From Deuterostichococcus epilithicus (taxonomy: Eukaryota > Chlorophyta > Trebouxiophyceae > Prasiolales > Stichococcaceae): 64,000 nucleotides of DNA. Below are positions 1-11,422 of this stretch, one piece after another. The translations under genes were made by a program, and so were the position numbers. The stretch lies in the NCBI GenBank assembly GCA_033439295.1, contig JAVTLE010000010.1:2108001-2172000 (forward strand). Direction: 5' to 3'. Position 1 is the first letter of the stretch, and every line of letters begins with the position of its first letter. The notes under the pieces are model-generated. The model had not been told where the DNA came from, made no database searches, and worked only from the letters and a program-made list of their open reading frames with translations.

Positions 1-3000
1 CAAGGGCGCCGAGAAGAAGGCCAAGGCGAAGGCGGAGAGCGACGCCAAGAAGGTGACGTCCGTTGTACAGAGACGCCTCGCCAGCCAGGAAGCCACGGCG
101 CTCACACCGTCGCGCTGCTGGCTCAGAGCGCACAAATGTGATGTCCAGGGACTGAAGTGTCGCATCGCTGCAGCGTCTGGGAGGCAGCCAGGGGTCCAAG
201 CAGCGAGCTGCCTGCGCCAGCGATGGTGCTCGCATGCGAGAGTCACACATGTGCGCTCATCAGTGAGGCGCCTCCCCCTGGGTGGCAGGCGGCCGAGGCG
301 GAGGAGCTGGCGGCGGCGCTGGCAGCCGCTCGGGCGACGCCAAAGGGGGAGAAGAAGGACACCTCAGCGGAGATGCTCAAGGGCTACAACCCGCCCGTCG
401 TGGAGTCTGCCTGGTGAGGCCCCTTCGCAGAGGGGCTGGCCGCACCTGGAGACCGTCGGCTTGCAGAGGCGCCTGCGCGCGGCGCGTGGCGTCCTTCTGT
501 CTTACGTCACAGGCTTGGCGGCAGGCTGTCGAGCGGGACGCCCAGTGTCCGTGCACGTGCATTTGCAGGTACGAGTGGTGGGAGGCGCAGGGCCTCTTCA
601 AGCCGCGCGCCGACGCCAAGGGGGAGCCCTTCGTGATGGTCATCCCACCGCCCAACGTGACCGGCTCGTTGCATCTGGGGCACGCGCTCACCAATGCCAT
701 CCAGGTGGGCGACGATGATTACGATTGAAGAGCACAAGAAGGAGGAAGTGTGTAACAGGAGTAGTGACAGCACTGGGAGGGAGGGTGAACGGAATATCGA
801 GCCACCATGACCTTGGCAGACCGCCAGCTGAGGGTCGGCAGCAAGATGGGGTTTTCCATCATGCCGCAGCTCAGGAAAGCCGCTGCTGCTGGATGGCGAC
901 CCAGATCCGTCGAACTGAAATTGCGCAGTCGTACCCCGGAAAACGTGCGTGTCACACGTGCGCGCAGGACACCATCATCAGGTGGCGTCGCATGCAGGGG
1001 CGCGACGCGCTGTGGATCCCGGGGACCGACCACGCGGGCATCGCCACGCAGACTGTGGTGGAGAAGACGCTGAAACGTGACCGCGGCCTGTCGCGCCACG
1101 ACCTTGGTGCGTACCGGCGGCTCCTGAATGTTTGCGCCTGAAGCCTGGCCGATGAGACGCAGTCAACTTGCCCTTCTGGGCCGTGCCAATGGTCTTCAAG
1201 TGCGACAGGGCGCAACAAGTTGTGGTCCGTGATGGAAGGCGGCAGCAGTGCTGCCCGCAACCCCAGCGTTGCCGCAGCCGGTGGCCGTTGCTGCCGATGC
1301 GTGGCCGTGTGGCTTCTGCCATGCCTCCTTCACCTTCTCGCAGAGGCTCAGCCGTTCGATGCGACTGCCTGAACACACTGCTGGCATGACGCAGAGCAGG
1401 AGGTGTTCTCAAAAGATGCTGTAACGTGATTGGAGCGGCACCAAGCCCAGTGTTTCCTGACCCTTGTTTCGGATCGCTTGGAGTGATGTTCCGCCTGTCG
1501 CAGGGCGGGAGGACTTCATGAAGGAGGTGTTCAAGTGGGTGGACCAGTACGGCAACACCATCTTCTCGCAGCTGCGCCGCATCGGCTCCTCCCTCGACTG
1601 GTCCCGCCAGGTAGGTCGACATCCGTGTCTCCACCCCTGATTCACGTCTCAAAGGCCACGAGGCATCACCGGTCGGTCTGCTCCAAAGGTCATGCGCCAA
1701 TCTTTGGGGCCAGCTGCCGCACTTTAAGGTCGTGGTCAGTGCGCAGCAGCAGCGGCAGCAGCAGCAGCCCATTGCTTCATGTTGACCAGGATTGATGCGC
1801 TGCAGCCAGCAAGTGGACCTTGTCATGCCGTGAGCGCTGGCGTGGCCGCAGGTGTTCACGATGGACGACAAGCTGAGTGCGGCGGTGATGGAGGCCTTCC
1901 TGCGGCTGCACAAGCAGGGGCTAATCTACCGCGACAACCGCCTCGTCAACTGGGACTGCTCCCTGCGCACCGCCGTGTCCGACATCGAGGTACCAGATTA
2001 AGTTTCAATGCTGTGTCGTGCGCCCAATCGAGGCACTGTCAGCTGCTCGGTCCTGGCGGCACGGGCTGCGCCCTGCGCATGCTCGTGCCAATGTGAGCAC
2101 TCGAAATCCTTCTTGCACTGGCCGCCCTGCTGCATCGAAGAGCATCGAAGAGCAAGAGCATCTCCGCACGGCACGTCATTGCGAGGGAGCCAGAGAGCCT
2201 GCAGGCTCAGGTCAGCGCCATGCCACAGGGCAAACGACCTCCCTGCAGAGCCCCTCCCAGTCCGAGACTGCCCGCTTCGCTTGCCCCGCCCCACAGTCAT
2301 CAAACCCTGAGATGCACGAGAACCTTAGGTAATGTGTGTTGTAACCCTCCAGGTTGAGGACACACAGCTGGACGGCATCACGCTCCTGAGGGTGCCCGGG
2401 TACGCCCAGCCGGTGGAGTTTGGCGCGATGAAGGAGTTTGCGTACCCGCTGGAGGGCGGCGGCGGCGAGCTGGTGGTGGCCACCACGCGCATTGAGACCA
2501 TGCTGGGCGACACCGCCGTCGCGGTGCACCCGGAGGACCCCAGGCGAGTCCGGCGGCGCACTTACTTGCCTGTTCCAGTCCATGAGACTGAGGCTGCATG
2601 ATGAGATGGATCCAGCGCACTGAGGCGGTGCTGGGCGACACCTGGTGGGTGGGGCACCAGGACGATGCTGTTCCACACGATCCTTTGATATTGTCCGAGC
2701 TCTCCTTAGGGCGTCTGCATCAAATGTGCCGCCATCTGACGTGCCGCCCCAGCCAGACTCCCCACCTGACAGTGTCTCTACCTGGGTCAGCAACCCCGAA
2801 GGCCGCCTCAAAGTTGCCAGAAAGCGGCACAACAGAGAGTCCCGTTCTCAACTCATGCCTGGACCCCAGACGTCTGTTGCGACGCACCTTAAACCAGACG
2901 GTAAACCAGGTGTTGGGGCAAACCAGAAGCACATGCGCCACTTGCATGCAAAAGGTTCGTAGATGCAGGAGCTGTGCAGGGCGGCACTGCCGAGAATTGG

Positions 3001-6000
3001 CTGCTTGGGTTTGCCGAAGTTGCTTCGATGCAGAAGCGGGCGGCCGCGTAGGTGCCTTCCGAGCCAAGAGGAGCCGCGGAGATGCGGCATCACAGCAGCC
3101 AGGGAACTCCAATGTCAAGGCTGCGCTTTACCACCAAAGGACGCTGCAAACTCTCGCCAGATCTCGATGCCACTGAGCAGCTCAACCTCCCAAACGCAGG
3201 TACAAGCACGTGCACGGCAAGTGCGTGGTGCACCCCGTGGACGGCCGCAGGCTGCCCATCGTGTGCGACGCCGAGGCCGTGGACATGACTCTCGGCACCG
3301 GCGCCGTCAAGGTGCGCGGTGCACCCTTCCTTAATCTGGTTTCGGGCTGTGCATGGCGATCTGCCTGAACGCATGACCTTGCTGGCCTCGGCCCATCCAC
3401 CACGCTGACTGCAGCAGGACCGCACGCTGCCAGCAGCACGACTGCTGGGCGCATCCCTTGTGCTGCTGCAGGCGGCGGTGCGGCGGCAGGGCGCACTTCG
3501 GAGTCGCCACTGGGGGCGTCCTTGGCGTGCCACAATCCGTTGCCTGCTGCTCGCAGATCACGCCGGCGCACGACGCCAAGGATTTCGCCACGGGCAAGCG
3601 CCACGACCTGCAGTTCATCAACATCTTGAACGACGACGGCACGCTCAATGGCAACTGCGGCCCGTACGCCGGTCGCCCGCGCTACGAGGCACGCCTGATC
3701 TGTGACACGTTGTCGATCCGACAACGTCGCATCGATGCACCACATCAGGAAGAGCAACAAGTTTCCTCTGGGAACAACAGCGCGAGCTGGCTGCGCCACC
3801 ACATACCTGCGTGCACAGCGCCCAGCCCCAGGCGGTGTTTTGCTGGTGCGCACAAGCGAGGCGATGCGGCAGCGTGGCCGCGTGTGTCGACAGACGGTGA
3901 CGCGCGACTGCCCGCAGGTGCGGACGACGATCGTGGAGTTTCTTGAAAGCAAGGGGCTGTTCCGGGGGACGCGCCCCAATCCCATGGTCCTGGGCCTGTG
4001 CTCCCGCTCCGGCGACATCATCGAGCCTCTGATGCGCCCCCAGTGGTGCGCTCCCCCCTCTTGGAGAACCGGTCCATCTGCGACGATTGACACCACGTCT
4101 GCAGCCTGCACGCCAGCTGGGCGCCGATGGGAAGGGATGCACGACAGCCGAGGGTGTCAATCCGGCGGCGCTGCGTGTCTGCAAGCTCTGTTCAGCTCCT
4201 GCGCGCAAACCCAAGGAGGGGTGCTCAGCATCCGAAACCGCCCTGCAAACAAGGGCGTCGTCACAACCTCGTGGCGCCAGTGGCAGAAGGCTGACTGCCC
4301 TGCTGCAGGTGGGTCGACTGCAGCGACATGGCGGCAAAGGCAAAGGCAGCATGCGTTCCGGACCCAAAGTCGGCGGTCAAGGGCGAGAGCTTTGGCATCC
4401 GACCGGCGGCAGCGCAGCGCGACTGGAACAGGTTGCTCTCCCTTCACCCTGACCTCGGGGCCACCCACCTCCTATTGTGGCTCTAGCGCAAGGGGTTTCA
4501 GGCGAGCTCGTGGTTGGCGCTATTGTGTCACGTGTGCACCGTCAGTCCTGCTGCGGCAAGGCCGTCTCCGCCGCCAGCAGATGACAGGACAACATGTGGG
4601 ACGGGTGCATCTCGAGGCAGCTGTGGTGCTGGCCCCGCTCCCAGCGCGTGACCATGCACGGCGCACCCGCAGGTGGCTGGACAACATCCGGGACTGGTGC
4701 ATCTCGCGGCAGCTGTGGTGGGGCCACCGCATCCCCGCCTTCTATGTGCTGTTGGACGGCGAGGGGGACTGCCCGCCCGGCGGCCCCAACGAGCGCATGG
4801 ACAGGTGCGTCAGGCTGGCAGGCCCTTGAACAGGAAATACACCTGGGAGTGAAGCTCCAGGCACGCCCCCGTCCGTGCAGTCTGGTCAGCTGCCCGCCTG
4901 GCGGCCCTGACGGGAGCGTGGTCAGATTCCCGCTGGCCAGCACAAGCCATCTCGGGCAACGTGGGACGAGGCCTTCGGCGCCACCTTGTGTTCCTTCCAG
5001 GAGCAGGCAGGAGCGAGCAGCAGCAGAGTCGGGTCGGGCCTGTAGGTGTGACTGATGTGGAGCCGGGAGGCCCAAGTGGCCTCTGTGGAACCACTCTGAC
5101 ATGCGAGCTTCCTGCTGCCAGGTGGGTGGTGGCGAAGGACGAGGCAGCGGCGCGCGTGCAAGCGGAGGAGCGCTTCACGGGGCGTCAGGTGTCACTCCAG
5201 CAGGTGCGGGGCTGTCCCTGCTGTGAGCCCAATGTTTAGAGCAGTGGGTCGCCAATTTTGGGTTGCTGCGCATACGCATGCGCCTGCTGCACGCCATCGT
5301 GCGCCTGTCTGTGCTGCGCGGCAAGGGGGCTGGCAGCCGCGGCGGCAGCTCGCCGGCGCCTCTGCCGGTGCAGTGCCTTCTGGCTGCCGGCGGCCTCTGG
5401 CAGCCTCTTTCTTGCCGCAGTGTTCCAGTGTGTTCCTGCGATTGTTCCCGAGTGTGTTCCAGCGCGGTCCCTGTCACCAAATCTGACGGGGCCCCTGCAG
5501 GACGAGGACGTGCTGGACACCTGGTTCTCCAGCGGCCTCTTCCCCTTCTCCGTGTTTGGGTGGCCCACCGCCAGCGGCGACCTGGAGCGCTTCTTCCCGG
5601 GCGCGTTGCTCGAGACGGGCCGCGACATCCTCTTTTTCTGGGTCGCCCGCATGGTCATGATGTCCATGAGCCTCACCGGTGCGCGTCCTGCCGGCTGGCA
5701 GAGCCCACGCGGCGCCTCCTCGGCCCGACATGCATTTCGCTAATGCCTGCCTGATGCACCCTTTCTGTGTGGCGCCGGGCTGCACATGCGGCATCATTCC
5801 ACGAGGCCCCTGCGGTGCAGAATCGTGCACGACATGGAGAGCCACAGCGCAGGACCCGCACCCGAGCTGACGTGCAACCGACTGCGATCCGGCTTGTGGG
5901 CGCAGGCAAGGTGCCCTTCGAGCAGGTGTACCTGCACGCGATGGTGCGGGACGCGCACGGCAACAAGATGTCCAAGTCGCTGGGCAATGCGCTCGACCCG

Positions 6001-9000
6001 GTGGACGTCATTGAGGGCATCTCCCTGCCGGAGCTGCACGCTAAGCTGCAGGCGCGAGCCCCTTGCATCTCCCCGCGAAACCCTGCACCAAGCCATTCCT
6101 TGAGCCGTGACCCCGGTGGCCGGCGCGGTGCCGGCGACAAGAAGGCCCTGCAGCCATTTGAATCCTGCCATTGTACGGTTCAGGGGAACGTCGCGCCCCT
6201 TGCACCCAGGTCCTGGTGCATTTACTGGTGCCCTGTTCCCTGCCTTGCCTGAAGCCTGCCCGCTGCGGTGCTGTGCAGCCACGTGCACTGAAGGCGAGCC
6301 TCCCGTCACAGAGCCTCCGGCTGCCGCAGCCCACCTGCTGCAGCGCAGGGCGTGAAAGCCTCCTGCAGCCTCTGATGCTGCCGCGGCTGCACTGACAAGC
6401 CCCGGGTCCAACCCTAAGCTCTCGTATCCTTGCAGAATTGCAGACGGTGCTGCCGCGACTGCCGGCAAGGCGTTTTCAGAGGCTCCTTGATAAGCCCTGG
6501 ACCCTGAACCTAATCCCTGAGCTCACCTTGCCGCATTGCAGACGGGCAACCTGGACCCGCGGGAGCTGGAGCGGGCAAAGCGTGCCCAGGCGTCCGACTT
6601 CCCGGACGGCATCGAGCAGTGCGGCACCGACGCCCTGCGCTTTGCGCTGGTGTCCTACACCACACAGGTCGGCAGCGTGTAGTGTTCGGGGATTTAGGGT
6701 CAAGCACGCCTTGCCTCGACTGCTGCGTGACCGTCCCAGTTGCGCCACGCTGTCGGGTGCCGCTGATCTCCTGTCCTGCTTGTGCCAGCCGCACACGGCA
6801 GCAGCGACACAGGCGCGGACCCGCTGGCATGTGGCAGAAGCTGCACTGCCCGTGCACGCACACAAGCTTGTCGGCAGCGGGTGGGCGTGCTTCCTGTCCC
6901 TGGTTGGTGCCCCGTGGGTTGATAGCCAGACGGGCGGCATGCTTGGTTGACACGACTGATGTGCGAGGTGGGCCGCGCGCAGGGCCGCGACGTGAAGCTG
7001 GACACTCCACAGCACTCCGCGACGCTGCACCGCTATGGTTGCTCATGCAAAGCATGCCTCGATTCCGCCGGTTCCGCCGCACGCAGGGCGGCGACATCAA
7101 CCTGGACATCAAGAAGGTTGTCGCCTACCGGCACTGGTGCAACAAGCTGTGGAACGCCATCAAGTTTGCGCTCAAGAACCTGGGCGACGGCTTCGTCCCG
7201 TCGCCCGGCCATGCCGCGGCCGGTCGGCCGCTGGCGGACCGGTGGGTGCTCAGCCGCCTGGCGGCTGCCGTGGTGGCGGTCAACGTGCGCATGGAGGACT
7301 ACGACTTTGGCGCCGCCACGCAGGTAGGGCCTTAAAATCGTCTGATGGGTCATCTTTCAAACGAGATTAGACTCAAGCATGGTACGGCAGACGAGCGCCT
7401 GGTGGAGTGCGACATCTGGCGCCGCCATGCAGGTAGGGCTCAGTGCAGCTGATGCGGTACAGAGCTCTGTAGCTCTACTTGTAGCTCTACTGTTGTGCAG
7501 ACGAGCGCCCATACTGAAGCCTGCACTCGCCGCAGTGCATGGGTGAAGTCGTAGGCATCGGCAAACTGTTCTGGCCGGCAGTAGTCAGACAGGCGCACCA
7601 GCGGCTCGGCGTTGCGCCAGCAACAGTCCCCACGAGGCACCTTCAAGCTTTGACTCCTCCTTGCCTAGGCAATCTGCGCCTCAGGGCTGGACCAGTCGTG
7701 CGACATCTCCATCTGGCCGACTGCGCATGTCCTTCTCGTTCCCCATGGTTTTGCCGTGATTTTGACCAGCGCCCCCCTTCCCGCCGCGCAGGCAATCTAC
7801 GCCTTCTGGCAGTACGAGCTGTGCGACGTCTTCATCGAGCTGACCAAGCCGGTGCTCGGCGACGGCTCGAGCGCAAGCGCCGACGCGGTGCAGACGACGC
7901 GCGACACGCTGTGGGTGTGCCTGGACACCGGCCTCAGGTGTGGGCACAGTCGCCGAAGGGCCCCCACGTTTGCGGCAGCTCCGGCTCACTGGCATCCTGT
8001 GCCAGAGTCGGACTTTGGCTGAGACAGCACATCGAGCGTGTCCGAACGGCCTGCAGACGGCCGCGCTGGAAAGGTTGCGGGCCGCTGCGTCGGCTGCCAT
8101 GATGGGCGCGGGGCCCGATCCTCTTGTGTCCTGCGCTCCCAGGCTGCTGCACCCCTTCATGCCCTTTGTGACGGAGGAGCTGTGGCAGCGGCTGCCGCGG
8201 CCGGCAGCGGCGGCGGGCGCCGCCGCGCTGTGCAGCATCATGGTCGCCGACTACCCGTTGCCCTACGACGCCGACGCAGCCGACTGGCGTGACGAGAAGG
8301 TGCTTGCTTGCGTTGCTTTTTGCCACATGCTGTTTGGGCTGCTGCGGCAATCGCCATAAACGCCTGTAAATACCAGGTGGTGCTGGTTGATGATCGCGTC
8401 GAACCGCACGACCCGCTTGCAATTTCAGCAGCTGCCTGCAGTTTGTGCAGTTTCGTGTCCGAATCCTTCAAAGGCGTCCTGCCGGCTCGCTCAGACGAGG
8501 AGGCAGACCTTGTGGTCTGTATGATAGCACATATGAACGTACGATTCCTTGGCAGGCTTGCACCTGGATTAGGCGCACACGAAGGAATAAAGCACGCTGC
8601 CGGACAACGACGAAGCGCTGATTCATAGGGATGAATTGCAGGCTGTCCGAGCATGTGAGCACTTCAACGTGTGAAGTTGGCACACGTCCCGAAGCCCCGA
8701 TGTCGCGCCGCAGGTGGAGGCGTCCATGGACGCGGCCAACCGCGTGGTCAATGCGCTGCGGGGGCTGCGGGCGCAGTACGGTCTCCAGAAGCAGAAGCCC
8801 GCCGTGGCGCTGGCGGTGTCGCAGGCAGCGGCGGCCGATGCGCTGGAGGCGTGCGCCGGCGCCATCGCCACGCTCAGCCTGTCGTCGGCCGTCACAGTCC
8901 TGCGGGTGTGGATCTTTGATGTAACAGTAGGATAAAATGAACTGTATCCTACAACAATGTTCTCGAGTCCCCGGCCTCAGCACTGCTCTCTGCGAGCAGC

Positions 9001-9846
9001 CCAGCTGCGAGTGAGCCGGTGGCTTTCGTCGCCAGCGGCGTCTGTGGAGGCATGGCTGCACCGCGAGCGTGCCGCCGGCTGCACGGACAGGTCCGCGCCG
9101 CGGCACCTGACAGCCGCTTGCCGACTCGCAAGTGCGCTCGCCTCGCTGCGTGCGAATGCAGCCGCGCAGGACGGCGGCTGGCTGGGCGGCGACCCCGGCG
9201 TCGAGGTGGCGGCCGCCGCTGCCGTAGCCTGACTGCATTGCACAGGCATCCTGAGACAGCTGAGTTGAGCGACTTGGTTCTGAATCAGTGCCACCGCGAC
9301 CGCAGAATGGCGGCTCGCCGGGCGGCGACACCGGCGTCGCGGTGGTGGACGCCACCACGACGGCGTACCTGGACCTGACGGGCATTCTGGACCCCGCCAA
9401 GGAGGCCGCCAAGCTGCAGAAGCAGCAGAAGGACGTGCGCGGTTTCCAGCACGTCGCGCTCGACCTCCGTGCCCCCTGCGTGGAGAGCCGCTTCGCTGCT
9501 GCACTGCTCCGTCGTGCCGGAAGCGGCACACGGCGCACGAGCCTGGCGCTGAGGCGTGTGCCCTGTCGCCGGAAATGCTTCACGGCACCGAAGAGGGGGA
9601 GGGGGGCTCTGTGAGCCTTCGCGGCCCTTCACAGTCCTGTGAATCGCCCAGATTTGACTAGTCTCAACACATGTGGGTGCAGGTGGCGGGCCGGCTGGAG
9701 GCGCTGGACAGGCGCACCGGGCTGCCGGGCTACGCCAACACGCCGGCGGGCGTGCGCGCCGATGACACGGCCAAGCGCGCCGCCCTGGCGTCGGAGCTCG
9801 CGGCGGTTGAAGAGAACCTGGCGCGCTACACCTCAAGGCTGGCCTA
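1..9846 (+). CDS. VARS: Valyl-tRNA synthetase (ValRS), 5'-partial, about 21 exons
   Basis: Class I aminoacyl-tRNA synthetase that charges tRNA-Val. Exons read from the sequence: 1-52, 289-413, 569-704, 966-1106, 1504-1610, 1852-1989, 2353-2543, 3200-3311, 3557-3688, 3918-4045, 4309-4431, 4673-4804, 5122-5203, 5501-5678, 5906-6051, 6542-6667, 7087-7323, 7792-7937, 8143-8299, 8714-~8905, 9306-9434 and 9683-9846. A small exon near 8980-9040 (reading [17 protein letters not shown]) is possible but unproven. The HIGH-type motif ([14 protein letters not shown]) lies in exon 3, the editing-domain signature [17 protein letters not shown] in exon 7, [15 protein letters not shown] in exon 12, [10 protein letters not shown] in exon 14 and KMSKS ([10 protein letters not shown]) in exon 15. 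The anticodon-binding domain ([14 protein letters not shown]) and the C-terminal coiled-coil arm follow, and the stop is TAG at 9844. The lysine-rich N-terminal extension continues left of the window. Introns after 2543, 3688 and 6051 need GC donors. Intronic copies of exon ends are listed separately. Confidence 0.96.
2608..2660 (+). repeat. Intronic partial copy of ValRS exon 7 3' part
   Basis: The segment starting GCGCACTGAGGCGGTGCTGG resembles the exon stretch at 2490-2543 that encodes RIETMLGDT. About 24 of the first 28 bases match, ending in the shared TGCTGGGCGACACC, after which similarity fades. It sits some 65 bp downstream of the GC donor of the same exon. I read it as a decayed tandem duplicate of the exon end. 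Confidence 0.6.
4577..4638 (+). repeat. Intronic copy of ValRS exon 12 start, with its acceptor
   Basis: The 62 bases from 4577 align without gaps to 4669-4730 at an offset of 92 bp, with about 51 identities. The copy includes the GCAG acceptor and the part encoding [10 protein letters not shown], which here reads [10 protein letters not shown]. It lies in the intron just upstream of the real exon. It is either a decayed tandem duplicate or a cryptic alternative acceptor. Confidence 0.8.
6376..6450 (+). repeat. Intronic duplicate of the acceptor region of ValRS exon 16
   Basis: The block running from GATGCTGCCGCGGCTGC through ACAAGCCC to ATTGCAGACGG (6376-6446) is repeated as 6447-6545, where it ends in the ATTGCAG|ACGGGC acceptor in use. 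The two ATTGCAG sites are 98 bp apart. The intron therefore ends in two tandem acceptor modules, separated by small length differences. Confidence 0.65.
7401..7439 (+). repeat. Intronic copy of ValRS exon 17 end, with its donor
   Basis: The exon end and donor at 7291-7330 recur at 7401-7439, 109 bp downstream. The last 23 bases (TGGCGCCGCCAYGCAGGTAGGGC) differ at one position, and the 13 bases from GGAGGACTACGAC match at 10 positions. A donor duplicate therefore lies inside the intron. Confidence 0.75.
7666..7714 (+). repeat. Intronic copy of ValRS exon 18 start, with acceptor-like TAG
   Basis: Forty-seven bases starting AGGCAATCTGCGCCT align gap-free to the acceptor and start of the exon at 7790-7836 (about 36 identities, offset 123). 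The copy keeps TAG at the acceptor position. The same intron also holds a copy of the upstream exon's end, so both of its borders have been duplicated inwards. Confidence 0.65.
9165..9223 (+). repeat. Intronic copy of ValRS exon 21 start, with its acceptor
   Basis: The 59 bases from CGCAGGACGGCGGCTGG align gap-free to 9301-9359 (about 47 identities, offset 136). In the real exon this part encodes [17 protein letters not shown]; the copy reads [15 protein letters not shown] and then stops. It is a decayed duplicate or a rarely used alternative exon. Confidence 0.75.
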
Positions 9847-11422
9847 GGGTCTGCCTGGGCTTTCGGATGCCGGAGAGGGTTCCTAATGCGGCCAGGGGGT
9901 CGTGGCCGCGCCCCGGTCTCGACTTTGTCCACCCCGCAGCCGGCGCCAGCGCCGGCGGCCGATGCTGATGTGTCCGCGGCGGCAGGCCGGACAGCGTGCG
10001 CCGGCAGGGAGGCTGCACCACTGTGGGCGTCCCCGTGACGCGCCTCCTGGCGGCGCTTGTCCGTTCAAGCGCGCTGCTGCATTGCGGTAGCTAGCTCCTG
10101 CGGTGGCTGCTGCAGCTGAAATCGCGCACCGCGCATTGCGCTCACCAAATCCTGCCAACGTCTGAACAGCTGGCACAGATTGAATAGGCCCAGAGCTCAC
10201 TGCGTAGGTAGTCAATTCTGGATACGGTATGCCAGACCATGTCGTGCCGTCTTGCGCCTCAGGAACCTTTGCCCCCCGCACACAACCGCTGCTGTCAGCC
10301 CTTCACTTCCGGTACCTCTCAGAAAGTTTTCACCACTCACAAGAGTGGTGTCGAACAGAAGTGACGCACAGCCAGGAGACGGACACAGCACTCGAGGCTG
10401 GAGGGGTTTGGAGTGTGAGAGTTGACCCAGACAGTTGACCTACTACCCGCGGGTACCTAGATTCTGGTGTCGCATCTGGTCAGTCATCTGGGATACAGCA
10501 CCCAGGCTGGTGCCAGTGCTTGTCGGCGAGGTGGATGCAGTCGTGGTGCCATGTGTGAGTCGTGGTTGCGTGTGCTTCTCTGAGGCCATGCGGACATTGA
10601 GACATTAAAAAATTCTGTTACAATGCGCCATCACGCGCCATGGACTGCCAGCAGGGCCTGCGCACTGAGAGCGACTGCTGGAAGTACATGCACATGCGCG
10701 GCCAAGACAATAGAAATTCCTAAACCAAACTGCGCGCACCACAGCGGCGCAAGGAACCGTGCTGACCCCGTCAAATTGGTCCTGGTTGACGGCATGCCAC
10801 TGCAACAACACAGACCCCGAGCAGATGCAAGACTGTCAACAAACACAGGTCACGAAGTCCGAGCGACAAAATTCAAGTCGAATGTGGTCACTTCCCCAGC
10901 TCGACAGACCTAACACCCCAACTGCTCATCAATGTGTCACAAGACTGTGCGCTTCCGATTTGCCACCACCATCTCCGCTAGACAGTGCTGCATGTCCCGC
11001 CTACAGTCTCCCTCTACACAAACCTGAAAGTAATTCTGTCTGCTGCAAATGGCAATTCCAGCGCGTAGCTGCGTGCTGTCGTGCATCTGCTGCTGCAAAA
11101 GATGCAGCGGCACATGTCCGACAGCACAAGCGGCCGAGCGCTGCCACTGGTGTTAAGGACTGCCGGCCGCCTTTGCACGCCGACCGGTAGTCATCGCTTG
11201 GCTGGTCAGGGATAGCGGAGGCAGCGTCCAGGTGTGGCAGAAAGGTGGCCATGGCGCCACTTGACGGCATACTGGCGTCCAGCTGGTCTGGTCGCCTGGC
11301 GCGTTGGGAGCTGTCTTTTGTCGTGGAGCTGCTCGCCGCTGGCGGGAGGCTGACTCGCTGGCTTGATCACTGAGCAGCGAGGCCGCCCGCCGGCAGCGCA
11401 GCTGTCGCGCCGGCGGCGGCGC
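9847..11422. other. Intergenic region, no gene recognised
   Basis: This lies between the convergent ends of ValRS (+) and the expansin-like gene (-). No conserved protein or RNA was recognised. It contains an 8-bp perfect hairpin at 10331-10350 (CACCACTC, loop ACAA, GAGTGGTG). Small reading frames here have no recognisable content. Confidence 0.5.

Noticed and set aside
1326-1350. CTTCTCGCAGAGGCTCAG as another exon-end copy (of ValRS exon 5)
   Set aside because: Only about a dozen contiguous bases match, and the rest does not align.
8468-9583. 371-codon minus-strand open frame
   Set aside because: It overlaps ValRS exons and introns antisense, and its composition reflects the coding strand. 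No recognisable protein.
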